DNA from: a virus
Virus record (IMG/VR): IMGVR_UViG_3300031787_000039
Span: 1-64,000 of that record
Direction: 5' to 3' (one strand)
Length of the DNA stretch: 64,000 bases
In this document: piece by piece, positions 16,362 to 22,696 of the stretch
Position numbering within the stretch: position 1 is the stretch's first letter
How the letters are laid out: every line of letters starts with the position of its first letter
Program-made: the position numbers and the translations under genes
Notes under the pieces: generated by a model
Told to the model about the DNA's origin: nothing
Databases searched by the model: none
The model's input: the letters and a program-made list of their open reading frames with translations, nothing else

Positions 16362-16385
16362 CTGGATTGTGCCAGTTACCTCCCC
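16343..16385 (-). terminator. Terminator after hsp20
   Basis: The minus strand pairs GGGGAGGT with ACCTCCCC (8 bp) and, inside, AACTGG with CCAGTT. A run of five T follows. The short bulge between the stems carries part of the next promoter's -35. Confidence 0.85.
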
Positions 16386-16412
16386 GTCTGCGCCGACGAT
16401 ATTCGATACTAT

Positions 16413-16847
16413 TTAGAGATAGTCCTTACGTGCGTGATGTTCTGGAACTACTTTCCCAAGTACGATCCGTAGAAGTCCGTCTTCGAATACAACTTCCCCG
16501 ACTTCTGTGTCGTCGGATAGAGTCCACGCTCGTTTAAAACTTCTGCTAGCCACTCCCTTGTGGATAAACGTCCGTTCCGAGTCGGCATCCACTTTTTGTC
16601 CTTCGACAAAAAGCTTTCCATATTCCGTGAAAACATTGACTTCTCCTTTCTTAAAACCTGCGAGTGCAATTTCTAAATGCGACTCTACGTTATTTACCTG
16701 AATAAGGTTATAAGGTGGATAATTTGTTGAAGTTTCGTGAAGATTAAAGATACGATCAAAGTATTCATCCATACCAATACTGTTTCTTGTGATCCTTTCC
16801 ATCAGGGCAGGAAGATCCGCAGCAGTATACCTTGTGAGGTTGGTCAT
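16413..16847 (-). CDS. hsp20: Small heat-shock protein (Hsp20/alpha-crystallin)
   Basis: The 144-residue product is an ATP-independent holdase that binds unfolding proteins. The alpha-crystallin domain spans about residues 42-135 (PPYNLIQVNNVESHLEIALAG at its start). It includes the motif FEDGLLRIVLGK, corresponding to the A-x-x-x-n-G-v-L signature. Hsp20 genes are near-universal in T4-like cyanophages. It stands as a single-gene unit: a TATAAT -10 lies 60 bases upstream, a GGAG ribosome site precedes the ATG, and a strong terminator follows the stop. Confidence 0.93.
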   Translation of the reverse strand: MTNLTRYTAADLPALMERITRNSIGMDEYFDRIFNLHETSTNYPPYNLIQVNNVESHLEIALAGFKKGEVNVFTEYGKLFVEGQKVDADSERTFIHKGVASRSFKRAWTLSDDTEVGEVVFEDGLLRIVLGKVVPEHHARKDYL

Positions 16848-16907
16848 TATAGTAGCTCCTTTAAAAGCGAGTTTGTGTTGTGTGGACCCTTACGGCATCC
16901 ACTACTA

Positions 16908-16913
16908 ATTATA
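16908..16913 (-). promoter_or_regulatory. Possible -10 element (TATAAT) for hsp20
   Basis: TATAAT lies just after the T-tract of the regA terminator and about 60 bases upstream of the hsp20 ATG. I see no good -35 at 16-18 bases, so the activity may need another factor. Confidence 0.45.
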
Positions 16914-16924
16914 CAAGAAAACAT

Positions 16925-16947
16925 AAAAAAGGGAGTGTTGAACTCCC
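16925..16947 (-). terminator. Terminator after regA
   Basis: Minus strand GGGAGT-loop-ACTCCC (6 bp, 5-base loop) is followed by six T. Confidence 0.8.
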
Positions 16948-16954
16948 TACAGAA

Positions 16955-17395
16955 TCATTCGGTTTCTTCTGCTCTCTTCTTCTTAGAACCAATGTTGTAC
17001 TTGGTTTCCAGAATCCAGTCACCCTTGTCCTTATAAGCAAGAACTTTGATTTGATTCAGTGGAGCAATGTCTTGAATCTTAGTAACATCCACAATCTCAA
17101 TCAAACCCCAGTCAGCAAGAAGTTGGGCAATACGATTGCGACGCTGGACATCATTCGCAGTAAGGTTTGCGTGCTTACCATCAAGGGCAAACAGTTCCTT
17201 AAAGTGAACCAGATAGTATCTGCCTTGCTTATGAAGAATATGGCAAGACTGATAGATTTTCTTTTCTTTTCTTGAAGCGACTCCAATACGAGTCAAAGTT
17301 TCACGCACTTTCAAAAAGTCGTCTGGTTCGTTAAGAACCACTTCAACCATTTGTTCAGGCGACCACTTCACTTCAGGTTCTTGAACGACACTCAT
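16955..17395 (-). CDS. regA: Translational repressor RegA
   Basis: RegA binds AU-rich start regions of early phage mRNAs and blocks their translation. The product has 146 residues (T4: 122) with a slightly longer N-terminus and a basic, acidic-ended tail (KKKRAEETE). The core (LTRIGVASRKEKKIYQSCHIL, RYYLVHFKELFALDGKHANLT, RRNRIAQLLADWGLI) is the family's conserved part. Order 44 - (insert) - 62 - regA - 43 matches T4 apart from inserted genes. A GGAGG ribosome site precedes the ATG, which overlaps the gene 62 stop (ATGA). A terminator follows. Confidence 0.95.
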   Translation of the reverse strand: MSVVQEPEVKWSPEQMVEVVLNEPDDFLKVRETLTRIGVASRKEKKIYQSCHILHKQGRYYLVHFKELFALDGKHANLTANDVQRRNRIAQLLADWGLIEIVDVTKIQDIAPLNQIKVLAYKDKGDWILETKYNIGSKKKRAEETE

Positions 17396-17772
17396 TTTGT
17401 TCCTCCAGTTTCAAATTTCGATTTAATAAAATTAAGTTGTTCTTCTGTAAGAATCCTCAAAGCTTGTTTTGCCTTTTCATTACTATAACCATAATAACGT
17501 TTGACATAATCAAGATCTTTGATTTTATCTTGTCGGAGCCAGGGAGAAAATCTCTTCTTTTTCCTCAGACTATTTAGATAAAAATCATATTGCAGTTTTT
17601 TGGGGAGGAAATGATACCTGTTGAGTTCATTAGCAAACAACACAGAATCCAAGTGCCCAGAGAAACAACGGTTGATAATATAAGGAGGATATTCCTTCTC
17701 AAGTGAAGGGTCTTCGTCAATCAGATTCTCTTTCGTCTGATTGATCGAGTTTAACCAGTCCTTCAATTCCAT
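17392..17772 (-). CDS. 62: Clamp loader small subunit, T4 gp62-like
   Basis: With gp44 it loads the gp45 sliding clamp. I start it at the ATG at 17772 (MELKDWLNSINQTKENLIDE), giving 126 residues. Cyanophage gp62 proteins begin this way and are shorter than T4 gp62 (187). Conserved stretches are PPYIINRCFSGHLDSVLFAN and SLRKKKRFSPWLRQDKIKDL. The first 56 bases overlap the 3' end of dam in another frame, an unusually long overlap for this genome. The stop overlaps regA by ATGA. Confidence 0.93.
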   Translation of the reverse strand: MELKDWLNSINQTKENLIDEDPSLEKEYPPYIINRCFSGHLDSVLFANELNRYHFLPKKLQYDFYLNSLRKKKRFSPWLRQDKIKDLDYVKRYYGYSNEKAKQALRILTEEQLNFIKSKFETGGTK

Positions 17773-18589
17773 AATTAAAAAGTAGTAGTTCTTTACGTTT
17801 CTTTTGCTCTCGCATATATTCACCAACTGACCTCATTGTATAAGTAAGGTCAAACTCGGCAGCATTCCAATTCTTAAAACGGTCTTTTACAAGTTGGTCA
17901 GAGTTGTAACTCACCAACTGATCCATATCGTTAGAGTCGCAGTCAGCAGCAAACTTATCGTGATCAAATCCTTTGTGCATTGATCCCTTGTTCCCATAGA
18001 GATTATCCTTAATATCGTAAGGAGGGTCAAGATACATAAACGCACCTTTGTTTCCATCCATCAGATAATCGTAGGAATAGTTAGTTATACGCCAATTTTC
18101 GATTATCTTAGAATACCCAGGCAACTTTTCAATCCCGCGCATACTGAAGTTGGATACGCTTGCCTGTTGTGAAAATGATGAACTCTCTGTGAGCCCACTA
18201 AAAGAGCACTTATTAACAACATAAAAAGCCACAGCACGCTCAATGCTAGGCACATCTTGGTCATTGACTTTCTCCTTGGAGGAAAGGAATAAATCTTTTG
18301 CTGACTCTGGTGTATTGTTTGATGTCTTTAACTCTACCAACCTATCTTTCATATCGACCCCAAACATCTGCAGTTGCTGCCAGAAGTTTACAAGGGGTTC
18401 GTATAAATCATTCACCCAAATATTTAACGAGGGATATTTCTTGGTGATATAAATCGCAACACTTCCTCCTCCAAGGAATGGTTCACGGAACTCATCATAG
18501 TTACGAAGGTCTGGAAAGTAAGATCCCATCTTTTCACAAGCACGGGACTTACCGCCTGGGTAGCGTAACGGTGTTTTAAGAGACTTCAT
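17717..18589 (-). CDS. dam: DNA adenine methyltransferase (D12 class, Dam-like)
   Basis: It methylates N6 of adenine in DNA, using S-adenosylmethionine. The 290-residue product has the N-terminal TPLRYPGGKSRA segment of the D12 class, the SAM-binding motif FLGGGS (38-43) and the catalytic DPPY (188-191). Dam of E. coli and T4 recognise GATC, but the target here cannot be read from sequence. It is joined by ATGA to an upstream gene that looks like a PD-(D/E)XK nuclease. Its 3' end runs 56 bases into gene 62. The module interrupts the usual 44-62 neighbourhood. Confidence 0.93.
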   Translation of the reverse strand: MKSLKTPLRYPGGKSRACEKMGSYFPDLRNYDEFREPFLGGGSVAIYITKKYPSLNIWVNDLYEPLVNFWQQLQMFGVDMKDRLVELKTSNNTPESAKDLFLSSKEKVNDQDVPSIERAVAFYVVNKCSFSGLTESSSFSQQASVSNFSMRGIEKLPGYSKIIENWRITNYSYDYLMDGNKGAFMYLDPPYDIKDNLYGNKGSMHKGFDHDKFAADCDSNDMDQLVSYNSDQLVKDRFKNWNAAEFDLTYTMRSVGEYMREQKKRKELLLFNYGIEGLVKLDQSDERESD

Positions 18590-19104
18590 ACTGTTTCCTC
18601 AATCAAATTATAAAGTTTAGTAGCGAAGTCTTCCTTCTCTACCGGAATTACATTCTTAGCAAGAAATGTAATATCATCAAAATGAACTCTGAAAGAAATA
18701 TTAGTGTCTTTGATGTTCGTATGCTTCATACAAGAATCCCAATCACAAATACCAATGGTATAAGTTTTAGTATCCCACAATAGCATATAATCAAAAGTTT
18801 TTTCAGGCAAACCTAAACTTTTACCTTGAAAATTTTTTAAAGTTATTTCTTTCGTCCACGGAATAGTTTTACAAAAGAGACCATCCTTTCCCTTTGATTC
18901 GTAATAAAGATTATCAACCAGACCATAAAAGTCTCTACCATTTTCTTTATCACCAACATACTGAAGTTGACCGCCACTATACTTAGCAATAGCAATCTCT
19001 TGAACTTCTGCTCGTAGAGGTCTAGTTTGATTTCTTTTTAGTCCATCAGTAGATTTAACTACACCAAAAATAGAAGAAAAATCAAACAGTTTGGGATTGA
19101 TCAT
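18586..19104 (-). CDS. Candidate PD-(D/E)XK nuclease coupled to dam
   Basis: The 172-residue product has an N-terminal amphipathic helix (LRAEVQEIAIAKYSGG). A beta hairpin follows containing G56-R57-D58 and, after ten residues, E69-S70-K71 (LYYESKGKDG). This D-x10-ExK arrangement with a preceding helix is what PD-(D/E)XK restriction enzymes show. A second beta-rich region follows (DYMLLWDTKTYTIGICDWD). The length is in the range of small type II enzymes. Its stop overlaps the dam start (ATGA), the classic layout of a restriction-modification pair. I have no direct proof of nuclease activity; it could also be an unrelated early phage protein. Confidence 0.6.
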   Translation of the reverse strand: MINPKLFDFSSIFGVVKSTDGLKRNQTRPLRAEVQEIAIAKYSGGQLQYVGDKENGRDFYGLVDNLYYESKGKDGLFCKTIPWTKEITLKNFQGKSLGLPEKTFDYMLLWDTKTYTIGICDWDSCMKHTNIKDTNISFRVHFDDITFLAKNVIPVEKEDFATKLYNLIEETV

Positions 19105-19300
19105 AATCTTTAGGGTGATACTTCAAGTATTCAAGGAAGGTCATTTTCATTTCCTTGTGAGTCATACCGCAATGTTTTGCGGCAGCAGGTAGAGTCATTT
19201 TAGCACGAAACAATGCTTCATTTGCTTCTTGGACATTTTCTGGTGTAGTCTTCACTTTTTCTTCTACCAACTTACTCTTATCAATTTTAAGAAGTCCCAT
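19082..19300 (-). CDS. Small helical protein, possible helix-turn-helix (72 aa)
   Basis: It reads MGLLKIDKSKLVEEKVK..., and residues about 33-60 (AKMTLPAAAKHCGMTHKEMK) look like a helix-turn-helix: an initial helix, then the A-A-x-H-C-G-M-T turn, then a recognition-like helix. Such short proteins are common in cyanophage replication clusters. It could be a small regulator or a DNA-binding accessory. It overlaps the candidate nuclease gene by 23 bases and abuts the membrane protein gene upstream at base 19300. Confidence 0.65.
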   Translation of the reverse strand: MGLLKIDKSKLVEEKVKTTPENVQEANEALFRAKMTLPAAAKHCGMTHKEMKMTFLEYLKYHPKDYDQSQTV

Positions 19301-19515
19301 TACTCAAACTCCCTAGAAGCATTAAACTTTTTTGCGGGTGGTGTATAAGGAGGAATAACCTCACAAGTCACATGAATATCAGCACCGTTGGTTGCCTCAG
19401 CCATTTGGCGATATCCAGACCCAACATAAATCTGTCCGCCAACTACGGCAACCGCCATAGCACCCCAGAAAATGTAATACCACTTGGACTTTACTTGATG
19501 TTGTTTGTTTTTCAT
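19300..19515 (-). CDS. Small membrane protein (71 aa)
   Basis: A basic N-terminus (MKNKQHQVKSK) is followed by one membrane segment (YYIFWGAMAVAVVGGQIYV, about residues 13-31) and a polar domain with a proline pair. The positive-inside rule puts the C-terminal domain in the periplasm. Function is unknown. It is coupled by ATGA to the HNH endonuclease gene upstream and by one base to the gene downstream. Confidence 0.7.
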   Translation of the reverse strand: MKNKQHQVKSKWYYIFWGAMAVAVVGGQIYVGSGYRQMAEATNGADIHVTCEVIPPYTPPAKKFNASREFE

Positions 19516-20033
19516 TTGAACTCACACTCCACTTGTTTTCTTCTATAATGATTTTGTAATGGTGTAACCCATCTCAAATTATCAATAGAATTGTTTGAGG
19601 GATCATTATCAATATGGTCAATATATGCAGTGTCTCTTACCCACTGCTTGAAACACTCTGGGGCATCGTCCCATTCATCTATCAAAGAGTCTGGCGGATA
19701 CCTATCGATTGGTTTCCATGTTTCCATTACTGCCCTGTGAATGTCTATACGAATTTTCGATGTAGTAAAGTTATATTTTTCTTGAATTAGTGTGCTGGTT
19801 CCTGCTGAATGTTCAAAATCTTCATAAAATCCTTTTGGAACACGACATGCGGTTGTTAAACATTTAAGACGTTTTCTTCCACTCGCATAGTATTCAAAGT
19901 TTTGCGTATGGGTCATGAATTTATTTGATTTTGAACTGTATATCTCCCCCTCTTTAGAAACATAATATCCAGGAATCTCTTTCCCAAATCTAACCAGTGG
20001 TTTAAATCTTTCTTCACCAAAAATGTTCAACAT
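19512..20033 (-). CDS. HNH homing endonuclease (NUMOD4-HNH type)
   Basis: The 173-residue product begins with a NUMOD4-like segment (about 14-35, IPGYYVSKEGEIYSSKSNK). It carries an HNH nuclease motif at about 138-162: IDHIDNDPSNNSIDNLRWVTP with D139-H140, N152 and N161-H162. Free-standing enzymes of this type spread by cutting alleles that lack them. It lies next to gene 44, which is not interrupted. Its last six residues VECEFK and the 17 bases coding for them are identical to the end of gene 44 upstream (repeat copies at 19516 and 20342), suggesting that the 3' end of 44 was duplicated or captured when the gene inserted. Confidence 0.9.
   Translation of the reverse strand: MLNIFGEERFKPLVRFGKEIPGYYVSKEGEIYSSKSNKFMTHTQNFEYYASGRKRLKCLTTACRVPKGFYEDFEHSAGTSTLIQEKYNFTTSKIRIDIHRAVMETWKPIDRYPPDSLIDEWDDAPECFKQWVRDTAYIDHIDNDPSNNSIDNLRWVTPLQNHYRRKQVECEFK
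19516..19532 (-). repeat. 17-bp direct repeat, copy within the HNH gene end
   Basis: The forward strand reads TTGAACTCACACTCCAC, identical to 20342-20358 at the end of gene 44 and in the same reading frame (VECEF-Lys). The two copies are 826 bases apart and flank the 67-aa and HNH genes. Confidence 0.9.
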
Positions 20034-20035
20034 AA

Positions 20036-20239
20036 TCAGTTCCTCTCAATAAAGGAACGCATTTCTTCCGCAAGTCTATGAATTTCTTCATCACTAGGGT
20101 AGATTGGATAATTACCAGGATCTTCTCCTTTATCAAGGAGAATATTGTAGCGATTTTCTTCCGCATTGTAGCGGTTTACAAGACGACTTTCTGCCTGCTG
20201 GAGAAGTTCCCAGCGCAGGTCGTATGGATTGCGAGCCAT
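20036..20239 (-). CDS. Small helical protein (67 aa) upstream of the HNH gene
   Basis: It begins MARNPYDLRWELLQQAESRL and is a charged helical protein ending RSFIERN. Similar short 'RNPYD' proteins occur in many cyanophages; the function is unknown. It lies two bases from the HNH gene and within the segment bounded by the 17-bp repeats. A TATAAATA late promoter motif and a dyad lie in its 98-base leader. Confidence 0.75.
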   Translation of the reverse strand: MARNPYDLRWELLQQAESRLVNRYNAEENRYNILLDKGEDPGNYPIYPSDEEIHRLAEEMRSFIERN

Positions 20240-20287
20240 AGTTTTATTAAAATAGTATGTGTTTGATTTGTGTTTGTGTGTCTGTGT

Positions 20288-20303
20288 GTAAGATATACCT
20301 TAC
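20288..20303. other. Imperfect 16-bp dyad in the leader of the 67-aa gene
   Basis: GTAAG-ATATAC-CTTAC: perfect 5-bp arms around a 6-base near-palindromic centre. It sits between the late promoter motif and the ATG, next to a GT-rich stretch. It could be a protein site or a small RNA hairpin; no partner is visible here. Confidence 0.35.
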
Positions 20304-20325
20304 GCGACTAACATCAAATCTGTTT

Positions 20326-20333
20326 TATTTATA
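20326..20333 (-). promoter_or_regulatory. T4-type late promoter (TATAAATA) between gene 44 and the HNH unit
   Basis: This is an exact TATAAATA on the minus strand about 87 bases upstream of the 67-aa gene. It is unusual because the surrounding cluster is early/replicative. Confidence 0.65.
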
Positions 20334-20337
20334 TCAC

Positions 20338-21279
20338 TTACTTGAACTCACACTCCACCATAATTTCAGTTAGTGCTGCTAGGAGGTTAATTTCCTGATC
20401 AGCCACGAACGCACATTGGTATTGATACTTAGCAATAACAAGAACGGCAGCGGGGATAGTACTGGGAGAAAGGCAACTATAACAGGAGTCATAAACCCTG
20501 CGAAGTAGGCTAGAAGCATCGTTGTCCAGGTTGGAGACCACCCATTTGCGGACTTCGGTGAAATTCTTTTCCTTGAGATGTTTAATGAGGTCATTTACAG
20601 AGATGTCAGAGAAAGAAGCAAGAATACCAGAGTCGATTTCTCCTCCTACGGAGTATCTTTGGCATTCGTTGAGGACTCGTCGCCAGTCGGGGAAATGTTT
20701 ATTGATAATCTCCGCAAGTACTCTTTGATCGAATCGGACGCCTTCCGCATCCAGGATGTCTTGTAGACGCTTGAAGAAGAGTCCTGCCAGTGCGGTTTTT
20801 TCTTTCCCTTTGATCGAGAAGTCAACAACGGCACATCTGCTATGAAGGGGCTCGATGATCTTGTTCTTGTAGTTGCAGGTAAAGATGAAACGGCAATTAC
20901 CAGCAAATTCCTCAATAAACGCCCGTAGGAGGAGTTGTACATCGTTGCCTGTGTTGTCTGCCTCATCAATGATAACGACCTTGTGTTTAGCATCTGACGA
21001 AAGTGAGACGGTCGAAGCGAAGTTCTTCGCATTGTTTCGGACAGTATCAAGGAATCTACCCTCGTCGGATCCATTGATGACATAAACATCTACCCCCAGT
21101 TCGTTACAAAGTGCTTTAGCAACAGTGGTCTTGCCGATACCAGGAGGACCTGCAAGAAGCATATTAGGAATCTCACCCTTATTCAAAAACTCCCTAAACA
21201 TAGTCTTGGTAGACTCTGGGAGAATACAATCTTCAATAGTCTTCGGGCGATATTTCTCAACCCAAATAAAATCACTCAT
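20338..21279 (-). CDS. 44: Clamp loader large subunit, T4 gp44-like
   Basis: This AAA+ ATPase forms the loader with gp62 and opens the gp45 clamp. I start at the ATG at 21279 (MSDFIWVEKYRPK); an in-frame TTG lies four codons earlier. The protein has 313 residues (T4: 319). Walker A is AGPPGIGKTT (43-52), the Walker B box is VIIDEADN (102-109), and the SRC arginine finger (EPLHSRC) is at 146-148. The last residues VECEFK are repeated at the end of the HNH gene downstream. Confidence 0.96.
   Translation of the reverse strand: MSDFIWVEKYRPKTIEDCILPESTKTMFREFLNKGEIPNMLLAGPPGIGKTTVAKALCNELGVDVYVINGSDEGRFLDTVRNNAKNFASTVSLSSDAKHKVVIIDEADNTGNDVQLLLRAFIEEFAGNCRFIFTCNYKNKIIEPLHSRCAVVDFSIKGKEKTALAGLFFKRLQDILDAEGVRFDQRVLAEIINKHFPDWRRVLNECQRYSVGGEIDSGILASFSDISVNDLIKHLKEKNFTEVRKWVVSNLDNDASSLLRRVYDSCYSCLSPSTIPAAVLVIAKYQYQCAFVADQEINLLAALTEIMVECEFK
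20342..20358 (-). repeat. 17-bp direct repeat, copy at the end of gene 44
   Basis: The forward strand reads TTGAACTCACACTCCAC, identical to 19516-19532. It codes for the terminal VECEF of gp44. Confidence 0.9.
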
Positions 21280-21281
21280 AA

Positions 21282-21404
21282 TCAAATCCAATCTGGTTTT
21301 TTCAATTTAGAGGAGGGAACAATCTCCCACCATTCTTTCCCATCAAAAATATACAACTTATGCGTATCTTTGTCAAGGAAAACATCACCTTTCTGATAGT
21401 TCAT
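21282..21404 (-). CDS. Small hypothetical protein (40 aa) upstream of gene 44
   Basis: The frame from the ATG at 21404 reads MNYQKGDVFLDKDTHKLYIF... and ends KKPDWI. The pattern of short strands (DVFLDKDTHKLYIFDGKEWWEI) suggests a compact beta meander. It overlaps the gene upstream by ATGA, and its TGA is two bases from the gene 44 start. No function is recognised. Confidence 0.55.
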   Translation of the reverse strand: MNYQKGDVFLDKDTHKLYIFDGKEWWEIVPSSKLKKPDWI

Positions 21405-21910
21405 ACCCATTCAGGTTTACGTTGGGGCATACGCAGATAGTTATCAGCAACCCAAGGTTTAGATGCAATATACATCTTGTATGCGTCAAAAGTGGAAATA
21501 CTAGTATCAAACTTATATTCCTCAGGCATTGCTCGTGCGAAGGGGGTCACACTAGTAATCTTTCCTTTTGGGAAAAGATAATAAGCATGAGTAAGAGTCC
21601 CTTCACAGGAGTGTTGCCTATTATAGCGTAATGTATACTCAGAACACAAGTTCAGTCCCCATTTAATAAGCCAATACGCATTATCTATTGTTTCTGCTGC
21701 CCACTTAGTACATGGATGATTGCGGAATGCTCCTTTTTCAGTTTTATATGCAGTGCCGTCTTCTTTAGGAAGAATACCATAATCATGATACCAGGGAGAA
21801 GCGATGATGCTGAGCATCTGACAGCATTCTAGCGGCATCTTGACGATGTGTTTGTCTGGAAGACAAATAGCACTTTCGGCAGGGAATGGATTAGTTACAA
21901 AGATATTCAT
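21401..21910 (-). CDS. Conserved phage protein (169 aa), unknown function
   Basis: It starts MNIFVTNPFPAESAICLPDKHIVKMPLECCQML. The 'DKHIVKMPLE' helix, the later NHPCTKWAAETIDNAYWL and the W/Y-rich C-terminus are features of a protein family found in many phages. I cannot name a proven activity. The conserved His, Lys, Glu and Cys could form an active site, but that is speculation. It overlaps the gene upstream by 20 bases and the 40-aa gene by four. Confidence 0.75.
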   Translation of the reverse strand: MNIFVTNPFPAESAICLPDKHIVKMPLECCQMLSIIASPWYHDYGILPKEDGTAYKTEKGAFRNHPCTKWAAETIDNAYWLIKWGLNLCSEYTLRYNRQHSCEGTLTHAYYLFPKGKITSVTPFARAMPEEYKFDTSISTFDAYKMYIASKPWVADNYLRMPQRKPEWV

Positions 21911-22364
21911 CGGAAAGAAACCGCTTTAAGTATTCTACACCCCAGTCTAATGCCTCATGTGAGATGTCGGTGATGTTTTGTGCCAGAATGTCTTTTGCCT
22001 TAACAATTCTATCTTGTCCAAGAGCACGGACACAAGCGGCAGAAACAACCATAAACTCTTCAAGATCATCATTGTTTCCTTTTTTGAATCCACTGATATA
22101 CAGATCTCGAACTTCTCTCATAAGTTGTTCTGTTTGTGATTCAAATTTAATGGTTCCTTCCTTCAAAGGAATCTCCATATTCTTCATACAAGACATACTA
22201 AACTTCATCGCCTTTCTGGTTTCTTCAATAGACAGGGCATAGTCTTTACCATCTCTAAAGGCATATTGAATAATACCATTAGCACACTCCATTACGCGAA
22301 GAATAGCAACCTTATCCTTTTCATTATCGGATAGATTGTTAAAGATGGTGTCCCAGTCTTTCAT
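21891..22364 (-). CDS. Hypothetical helical protein (157 aa)
   Basis: The product is almost entirely helical with an acidic character (MKDWDTIFNNLSDNEKDKVA at the start). It has a Cys-containing helix (MKFSMSCMKNMEIPL) and no recognisable catalytic motif. Its start overlaps the speD stop (ATGA) and its end overlaps the next gene, so it is part of the clamp/loader operon. The role is unknown. Confidence 0.75.
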   Translation of the reverse strand: MKDWDTIFNNLSDNEKDKVAILRVMECANGIIQYAFRDGKDYALSIEETRKAMKFSMSCMKNMEIPLKEGTIKFESQTEQLMREVRDLYISGFKKGNNDDLEEFMVVSAACVRALGQDRIVKAKDILAQNITDISHEALDWGVEYLKRFLSDEYLCN

Positions 22365-22696
22365 TCCAATGGTCTCACAAATTCATTAGAAACAATGTCT
22401 GTAGCATTCATTGACTCATACATGTATGTTACACCAGCACGGGGAACTGTATGGTCTCCACAAGTAAAAACATCACAAACTGCAATACCCATCTCTGGCC
22501 AAGTATGGATGCTGATATGTGATTCAGCAAGAAGAGCAATAGCAGTTACACCTTGAGGATCAAACTTATGAGATGAAACATCAAGCAATGTGCTTTTACA
22601 AAGTTGTGCTGCTTTTACAAGCACATTGCGAATATGTGACTCATCATCAAGTAGATTCTCAGAACAACCTTTAAGTGTAAAGAGAATGTGTTTCAT
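22361..22696 (-). CDS. speD: S-adenosylmethionine decarboxylase proenzyme (SpeD)
   Basis: SpeD makes decarboxylated SAM, the aminopropyl donor for spermidine. From the ATG at 22696 the protein has 111 residues, the size of the bacterial type. It carries the self-cleavage site E58-S59 in LLAESHISIHTWPE, where the Ser becomes the pyruvoyl cofactor, plus the catalytic His in IHTWPE and the Cys in VCDVFTCG. In cyanophages speD is a recurrent auxiliary metabolic gene. Here it sits between the clamp and the loader genes, joined to gene 45 by a TGATG overlap, so it is expressed with replication. Confidence 0.94.
   Translation of the reverse strand: MKHILFTLKGCSENLLDDESHIRNVLVKAAQLCKSTLLDVSSHKFDPQGVTAIALLAESHISIHTWPEMGIAVCDVFTCGDHTVPRAGVTYMYESMNATDIVSNEFVRPLE

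Noticed and set aside
16409-16416. CTAAATA motif at the hsp20 stop codon
   Set aside because: It points into the hsp20 terminator within 30 bases and precedes no gene before that hairpin, so it is probably chance.
19512-20239. Group I intron in gene 44 explaining the HNH gene
   Set aside because: Gene 44 is full length with all motifs and a proper stop; the HNH gene is downstream, not inside.
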